Under the pieces are notes generated by a model. It saw nothing but the letters and a program-made list of their open reading frames with translations, had not been told where the DNA came from and did no database searches. Shown in pieces: positions 5,166-9,438 of a stretch of DNA of 9,438 bases. A program made the translations under genes and the position numbers. The DNA is taken from positions 1 to 9,438 of the forward strand of contig DAOVAK010000068.1 of NCBI GenBank assembly GCA_030671095.1, written 5' to 3'. The stretch is from Deltaproteobacteria bacterium (GTDB lineage Bacteria; Desulfobacterota; DSM-4660; Desulfatiglandales; HGW-15). Position 1 is the stretch's first letter. The number at the start of each line of letters is the position of its first letter.

Positions 5166-6758
5166 ATGCAGATGGTGAAACAGGACTACTGGAGAAATAG
5201 ATGCGAAAAGCTGAAAGCTGAGAACCAGCTCCTCAGGGAGAAACTGGCCGCCCTTAGAAAGGAGACCCGGGATCTCCAGAAGGTGATAAAAAACAACACC
5301 AAGTTGTTCCATTCAATTCCTGCAGGAATTCTCCTTGTGCAGCAGGGAATAATTGTTGACATCAACAGGGGTGCCCTACACCACCTGGGGTATGCGCCCG
5401 AGGAGGTTGTAGGTCGCAACTTTCTGAATTTTGTGCATCCGGAAGTGAAGAAGTATATGAAGGATCTCCACAATAAACGGATTTCCGGGAAGAGAGTTCC
5501 GTCCCAATACGAGACAGACCTGGTCACAAAAGATGGAGTGAGGATGTCTTGTGAGGTAAGAGTCAAACGGATCAGGTTTAACGGTCGAAGGGCCTTTCTC
5601 GTAAACCTGACCCTGCTTGAAAGAAGGAAAAAAAGAGAACGAGATCACATTCAATTCAAAAAGAAGGAAGCCCTCATGACCATGGCTTCGGGCCTACATC
5701 GAAAGTTGAACCATGATCTTAAGGGGATAAGTGAGAACCTCCAGCTGGTCAAGGGGATCAGGGACTCTGAAAATGGAACCCTCATGAAGGGACTGGAAAA
5801 TATCGAATCTGCTTCAAAGGAAATCATCAATACCACCAGGGTCCTGGAGAGCCTTGCGGCTACAAAGCGCCATCCCTCAGATGATGTTCTTCTCGATCTG
5901 AGAAAAGTGGTGAAGAAGGCCATTTCACTGACCAATCCGATTTTGAAAGATTTGGGTGAGAGGGGGAAACAAAAGATCAATCTGAAGACCTACTTAAGGT
6001 CTGTGTCTCCCATTGAAGGAGATCCAGAGGAGATTCGCGACCTGGTTATCCACTTGATTCTGAATGCCGTTGAGGCCATGCCCCGTGGAGGGGATCTCTA
6101 TTTGACGACAGAGGAAAATGCGGGGTATGCCCATATTTATATTCAGGATAGTGGTGTAGGAATTCCTGCTACCATTAAAGATCGCATATGGGATCCCTTT
6201 TACAGCACCAAAGGGAAAGACGGCCTTGGCCTGGGACTGAGCCTATCTCATGCTGTTGTCAAAAGGCATAAGGGGGAAATGGAGGTCTCGTCCCAGAAGG
6301 ATCATGGCACCACCTTTACCGTAAGGTTACCCATCGCGAAAAAAGACCCAAGAGCAAAGTCCCGGTCTGCAAAAAGGAAGATAAAGAATGCCCAGATCTT
6401 AATGATTAGAGATGAAGACATTGCCAGTGAACTCCTCTCACAGGTCCTTGTGAGCAGGGGACACAAGGTGGTGATGGTAAGCAGCGGTTCAGAAGGTCTG
6501 CAGAAGCTTAGAAAGAAGAAATTCGATCTTGTCCTGGCAGATTCAGCAGCAGCGGATATGGGGAGAGCGGCTCTTATCCAAAAGATGAAAAAAGTGAAAA
6601 AAGAGCTGTCTTTCGTGCTGATGAAAGGGCAGACGGTGGGAGAAGAACCTGAGGCTACCAGGAAATCGGCTTTTGATCTGATCATCAGAAAGCCCTTAGA
6701 TATGGACAAGGTGGTGGGGCAGGTTGAGGATCTGTTAAGGCGTAAAGGCAGGGGATAA
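5166..6758 (+). CDS. PAS hybrid histidine kinase with atypical H-box and receiver
   Basis: This is a cytoplasmic sensor of the hybrid two-component type (530 aa), with no membrane segment or signal peptide. Domain order is coiled coil (about 10-42), PAS (about 43-150), a kinase dimerisation helix region (about 165-235), HATPase (about 280-390), a basic linker (392-408) and a receiver (about 410-527). The ATPase is intact: N-box HLILNAVEAM (N300), DSGVG (D328), F-box WDPFYSTK and GLGLGLSLSH. The H-box is not canonical. Where relatives read GxxHDFNN, this protein reads GLHRKLNH, which puts Arg179 at the usual His position and His178 one residue earlier. The receiver keeps Asp459 and Lys509 but reads RDED for DDEE and has Lys488 for the usual Thr/Ser. 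The start is ATG 5166 with a weak AAGG; ATG 5172 is the alternative. rarA follows one base after the stop, so the two are probably cotranscribed. Confidence 0.92.
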   Translation: MQMVKQDYWRNRCEKLKAENQLLREKLAALRKETRDLQKVIKNNTKLFHSIPAGILLVQQGIIVDINRGALHHLGYAPEEVVGRNFLNFVHPEVKKYMKDLHNKRISGKRVPSQYETDLVTKDGVRMSCEVRVKRIRFNGRRAFLVNLTLLERRKKRERDHIQFKKKEALMTMASGLHRKLNHDLKGISENLQLVKGIRDSENGTLMKGLENIESASKEIINTTRVLESLAATKRHPSDDVLLDLRKVVKKAISLTNPILKDLGERGKQKINLKTYLRSVSPIEGDPEEIRDLVIHLILNAVEAMPRGGDLYLTTEENAGYAHIYIQDSGVGIPATIKDRIWDPFYSTKGKDGLGLGLSLSHAVVKRHKGEMEVSSQKDHGTTFTVRLPIAKKDPRAKSRSAKRKIKNAQILMIRDEDIASELLSQVLVSRGHKVVMVSSGSEGLQKLRKKKFDLVLADSAAADMGRAALIQKMKKVKKELSFVLMKGQTVGEEPEATRKSAFDLIIRKPLDMDKVVGQVEDLLRRKGRG

Positions 6759-6759
6759 G

Positions 6760-8052
6760 ATGATGGATTCCCCTAGGACACCCCTCGCCGATAGGATGCG
6801 GCCCAAAAGGATCGAGGATATGGCGGGACAAGATCATCTTCTTGGTCCCAAGTCCGTTCTGAAAAGGGCCCTAAGCTCGGGTCATATTTTTTCTGCCATT
6901 TTTTGGGGGCCTCCCGGATCCGGCAAGACGACTCTGGCCAAACTCATCGCAGACTATTCTCAAAACCCTTTTCATTCCTTCTCAGCAGTCACCTCTGGTG
7001 TCAAAGAACTGAGGCAGGTCATGGATGGCGCCAAAAAGACGTACCGCCTCTACGGAAAGCCGACCATACTCTTTGTGGATGAAATCCACCGATTCAATAA
7101 GGCCCAGCAGGACGCTTTTCTGCCCCATGTGGAGAGTGGTCTTATTATTCTTGTAGGGGCCACCACGCAAAATCCTTCCTTTGAGATTATACCCCCGCTT
7201 CTCTCTAGGGCCAGAGTCATGATCCTTCACCCCCTGGAAAGGGAAGACCTTAAGGCCATTTTACACCGTGCCATCAAAGATGAAGAGCAGGGGCTGGGAG
7301 GATTGGAAATTGATATTCTCCCAGAGGCCCTGGAACACATCATTGATCTGTCCTCAGGTGATGCCCGTGTGGCCCTCAATAATTTGGAAATGGCCGTCAA
7401 CCACATCATGGCAGATGATAAGAAAGGAAGCGTTCTGGACCTGCCGATCGTTGAGGAGGCCCTTACCAGAAAGGCACTCCCCTATGATAAGGATGGCGAG
7501 GAGCATTATAACCTGATCTCTGCATTCCACAAGAGCCTCCGGGGAGGTGATACCCAGGCATCCGTTTACTGGCTTTATCGAATGCTTCTGGCCGGAGAAG
7601 ATCCCCTCTTCATCGGCAGGAGGATGATTCGATTTGCCTCGGAAGATATTGGCCTGGCCGATCCCAATGCCCTCCAGGTGGCCCTTGCTGCATTTGAGGC
7701 CTGGCAAAAGGTAGGGCCTCCAGAGGCAGAAATCGCCCTGGCCGAGGCCGCTGTTTATCTGGCCTCCGCCCCAAAAAGCAATGCCTTGTATCTGGCAGAA
7801 AAGGCCGTGAAAAAGGAGATCGAAAATTCAGGGCCGCAACCGGTTCCACTCCATATCAGAAACGCCCCCACCAGGCTCATGAAAAATCTAGGCTATGGCC
7901 AGGGATACCTCTATCCCCATGACCATACCGGTGGATGGGTAGGACAGCAATACCTGCCAGATAAGATAAAGAGTCGTATCTTTTACAGGCCAACAGAGAG
8001 AGGGTTTGAGGAGGAAATCAGGAAAAGAATAAGCGAGCGGAGAAAGAAATAG
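6760..8052 (+). CDS. rarA: Replication-associated recombination protein RarA (AAA+ ATPase)
   Basis: This is RarA (MgsA), a tetrameric AAA+ ATPase of the clamp-loader clade that works at stalled or damaged replication forks in the cytoplasm; the eukaryotic relative is WRNIP1/Mgs1. It has 430 residues, the usual length. Visible motifs are Walker [10 protein letters not shown] (50-58, K56), Walker [13 protein letters not shown] (103-114, D107 and E108), sensor 1 [10 protein letters not shown] (133-142, N138), and LLSRAR (147-152) carrying the arginine finger. [12 protein letters not shown] continues the lid domain. The C-terminal RarA-specific region includes [26 protein letters not shown] and [14 protein letters not shown], all strongly family-like. 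The start is ATG 6760, one base after the kinase stop, with AGGGG in front; ATG 6763 is equally near. It converges on the cysteine desulfurase gene with only 14 bases between stops. Confidence 0.97.
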   Translation: MMDSPRTPLADRMRPKRIEDMAGQDHLLGPKSVLKRALSSGHIFSAIFWGPPGSGKTTLAKLIADYSQNPFHSFSAVTSGVKELRQVMDGAKKTYRLYGKPTILFVDEIHRFNKAQQDAFLPHVESGLIILVGATTQNPSFEIIPPLLSRARVMILHPLEREDLKAILHRAIKDEEQGLGGLEIDILPEALEHIIDLSSGDARVALNNLEMAVNHIMADDKKGSVLDLPIVEEALTRKALPYDKDGEEHYNLISAFHKSLRGGDTQASVYWLYRMLLAGEDPLFIGRRMIRFASEDIGLADPNALQVALAAFEAWQKVGPPEAEIALAEAAVYLASAPKSNALYLAEKAVKKEIENSGPQPVPLHIRNAPTRLMKNLGYGQGYLYPHDHTGGWVGQQYLPDKIKSRIFYRPTERGFEEEIRKRISERRKK

Positions 8053-8066
8053 TCCTAATATTCTTC

Positions 8067-9218
8067 CTACCTATCCTTAATCTCTTTGACGCGTTTTACG
8101 ATTAGCCGGCCCGCCTCTTCAATTTGTTCCATATCATTGGTTCTGCCCACAGTTAGTCTGAGGGCCCCCATGCCCACTTCGGGGGAAACGCCCATGGCGG
8201 AGAGAACATGGGAAAGCTCCACAGACCGATCATGGCAGGCAGCGCCTGTGGATGCATAAAGGGTTGGCAGTCCATCAAGGATCTTATCCCCCTCAATATG
8301 GGGCACAGAGACATTCAACGTATTGGGGAGCCTCCTCTCAGGATGCCCATTGAGAACAAGGTCCTCTAAACCACTGAACAGGAGCGTCTGCAATCGGTCC
8401 CTCATGAGCTTCATGTTTTTCATATCCTCTTGGAGTCTTTCTCTCGCTACCTGACAGGCAACACCAAGGCCTACGGAGAGAATGACATTCTCCGTGCCGG
8501 GCCTCTTGCCCCCTTCCTGTCCCGCCCCATGGATAAGGGGGGTGAGGTTTTGACCCTCCCTAATGAACAAGGCCCCCACACCCTTCGGCGCATAGAGTTT
8601 GTGTCCCGCCACACTCAAGAAGTCCACGCCCAGTTCGTTCACATCCACAGGTATCTTGCCTATGGCCTGGGCAGCGTCGCTATGAAGAGGTATTCCGTGT
8701 TCCCGGGCTATTTGGGAAATATCCTTGATGGGCTGCAAAGTCCCTGTCTCATTGTTGGCCGTCATAATGGAGATGAGCGAGGTGTTGGGTTTGATGGCAC
8801 GTCGAACCTCCTCTGGATCCACAAGCCCGAAAGTGTCCACTGGAAGCACAGTCACACTGACCCCTAGCTCCTCAAGAAATAGGGCAGGGTTTATGATGGC
8901 TGGATGCTCCACAGCAGAGGTGATGATGTGGAAATTTTCTGGATTTCTCAAATCGACGATTCCTTTCAGCACCATATTATTGGATTCACTGCCCCCCGAA
9001 GTGAAGACAACTTCGGGGCTTGTGCAGCCGAGGAGCATGGCCACCTGTTCCCGACATTGCTCAAGTCTTTCTTCGGCCCTTGTTCCCAGAGGATAGGGAC
9101 TGGAAGGATTGCCAAACTCTTCCTGCATGAAAGGCATCATGGCCTTGGCCGCGCCCGGGTCTACGGGCGTGGTGGCATTGTGGTCAAGGTAGATAAAGGA
9201 GCGAGACTGGGATCTCAT
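8067..9218 (-). CDS. Cysteine desulfurase, NifS/IscS family
   Basis: This PLP-dependent cytoplasmic enzyme takes sulfur from L-cysteine, leaving alanine and an enzyme persulfide used for Fe-S clusters and other thio-cofactors. From ATG 9218-9216 it has 383 residues. Key residues in that numbering: the YLDHNATTP start motif, EHPA with H105 stacking on PLP, ANNETG, SDAAQ (D181, Q184), and SVAGHKLYAPKG with the PLP lysine K207. RPGTEN follows, and the catalytic loop ASTGAACHD has C328, then SVELSHVL. AGGAGGG five bases upstream fixes the start; an in-frame GTG at 9269 and ATG at 9263 would add a non-family N-terminus. The loop reads GAACHD rather than the commoner SGSACTS or SGSACSS. No iscU, nifU or iscR neighbour is in view, so whether it serves general Fe-S assembly is not shown, and I leave the symbol empty. 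Confidence 0.95.
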   Translation of the reverse strand: MRSQSRSFIYLDHNATTPVDPGAAKAMMPFMQEEFGNPSSPYPLGTRAEERLEQCREQVAMLLGCTSPEVVFTSGGSESNNMVLKGIVDLRNPENFHIITSAVEHPAIINPALFLEELGVSVTVLPVDTFGLVDPEEVRRAIKPNTSLISIMTANNETGTLQPIKDISQIAREHGIPLHSDAAQAIGKIPVDVNELGVDFLSVAGHKLYAPKGVGALFIREGQNLTPLIHGAGQEGGKRPGTENVILSVGLGVACQVARERLQEDMKNMKLMRDRLQTLLFSGLEDLVLNGHPERRLPNTLNVSVPHIEGDKILDGLPTLYASTGAACHDRSVELSHVLSAMGVSPEVGMGALRLTVGRTNDMEQIEEAGRLIVKRVKEIKDR

Positions 9219-9293
9219 AAGAGCCCTCCTATCAAGGCATTGGATTTGAAGCTCCCTGCGCATTTTCACCCGGGAACTTTGTAGGGCGGTAAC

Positions 9294-9321
9294 ATTTTAG
9301 CCCTTTGAAACAGCCGTGCAA
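9294..9321 (-). promoter_or_regulatory. Possible sigma70-type promoter for the cysteine desulfurase
   Basis: On the minus strand TTGCAC (9321-9316) and TAAAAT (9299-9294) are separated by 16 bases. The -10 box matches the consensus at five of six positions, the -35 at three. Transcription would begin near 9287, leaving a leader of about 70 bases before the ribosome binding site. Spacing and position are sensible, but the match is not strong enough to be sure. Confidence 0.35.
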
Positions 9322-9370
9322 AAACTCTTGGCGGGCTGAGCGGGGTTCTCTGGAGGGGCCAAAAACCTTC

Positions 9371-9422
9371 CTAAAATTTTTCTCTCGGAAAATTTTAGAT
9401 AACGCCCCCGGTCCCCGGGGGC
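9371..9422. repeat. Two adjacent strong hairpins at the right edge
   Basis: CTAAAATTTT (9371-9380) and AAAATTTTAG (9389-9398) form a 10-bp stem around 8 bases. Immediately after, GCCCCCGG (9404-9411) and CCGGGGGC (9415-9422) form an 8-bp stem around 3 bases. The GC-rich one could terminate a gene that lies beyond the window, or both may belong to another small inverted-repeat element cut by the window end. Confidence 0.5.
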
Positions 9423-9438
9423 TTCTAAGCCTCCCGAG

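Noticed and set aside
4950..5312. 120-codon minus-strand frame overlapping the kinase start
   Set aside because: It runs antisense through the clearly coding kinase coiled-coil region and shows no family features.
6302..6709. 135-codon minus-strand frame inside the kinase receiver
   Set aside because: This is the antisense shadow of the receiver domain, a low-complexity Ser/Phe-rich translation with no ribosome binding site.
6760..8052. Clamp-loader or Holliday-junction RuvB identity for the AAA+ protein
   Set aside because: The C-terminal NAPTRLMK and [14 protein letters not shown] segments and the 430-residue length fit RarA specifically, not DnaX or RuvB.
8430..9096. Plus-strand frames opposite the cysteine desulfurase
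   Set aside because: They are antisense to a gene with all catalytic residues intact, and they show no independent motifs or start signals.

Overview
The window looks like a chromosomal segment of a Desulfobacterota (deltaproteobacterial) anaerobe or a close relative. This is an inference from three things: an OadB/GcdB/MmdB-type sodium pump subunit, a PflX-like radical SAM protein of the form common in those bacteria, and an unusually dense population of short inverted-repeat elements with TTCGTAAAAAGTC-type ends. No tRNA, rRNA, CRISPR array, transposase or integrase is visible.

Region by region. At 130-660 (+) lies a small predicted lipoprotein. It converges with a 72-codon Arg-rich microprotein gene (682-900, -) that has a strong ribosome binding site and a 44-nt stem-loop upstream. 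A stretch without a supportable gene (901-1319) follows. Next comes a module in which a radical SAM gene (about 1664-2629, +) is bracketed by two nearly identical direct copies of a MITE-like element (1320-1571 and 2758-3048). The second copy ends 7 bases short of the stop codon of a convergent sodium-pumping decarboxylase beta subunit gene (3056-4198, -). Upstream of that gene is a 428-bp foldback element (4304-4731) with two GC-rich palindromes nested inside it, then a poorly coding gap to 5165.

The right half is ordinary and compact. A PAS-histidine kinase-receiver hybrid (5166-6758, +) is followed after one base by rarA (6760-8052, +), and both converge on a cysteine desulfurase gene (8067-9218, -). 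The last 170 bases hold a possible promoter and two strong hairpins.

The genes do not form one pathway. RarA (stalled replication forks), the cysteine desulfurase (sulfur supply for Fe-S clusters), the Fe-S-dependent radical SAM protein and the sodium pump subunit are housekeeping or metabolic genes separated by mobile-repeat debris. The points most worth a second look are the repeat-bracketed radical SAM gene, the multiply nested foldback DNA, and the hybrid kinase. The kinase keeps an intact ATPase domain but has a non-canonical H-box and a receiver missing two conserved residues. I found no clear evidence of a new defence or mobile system.
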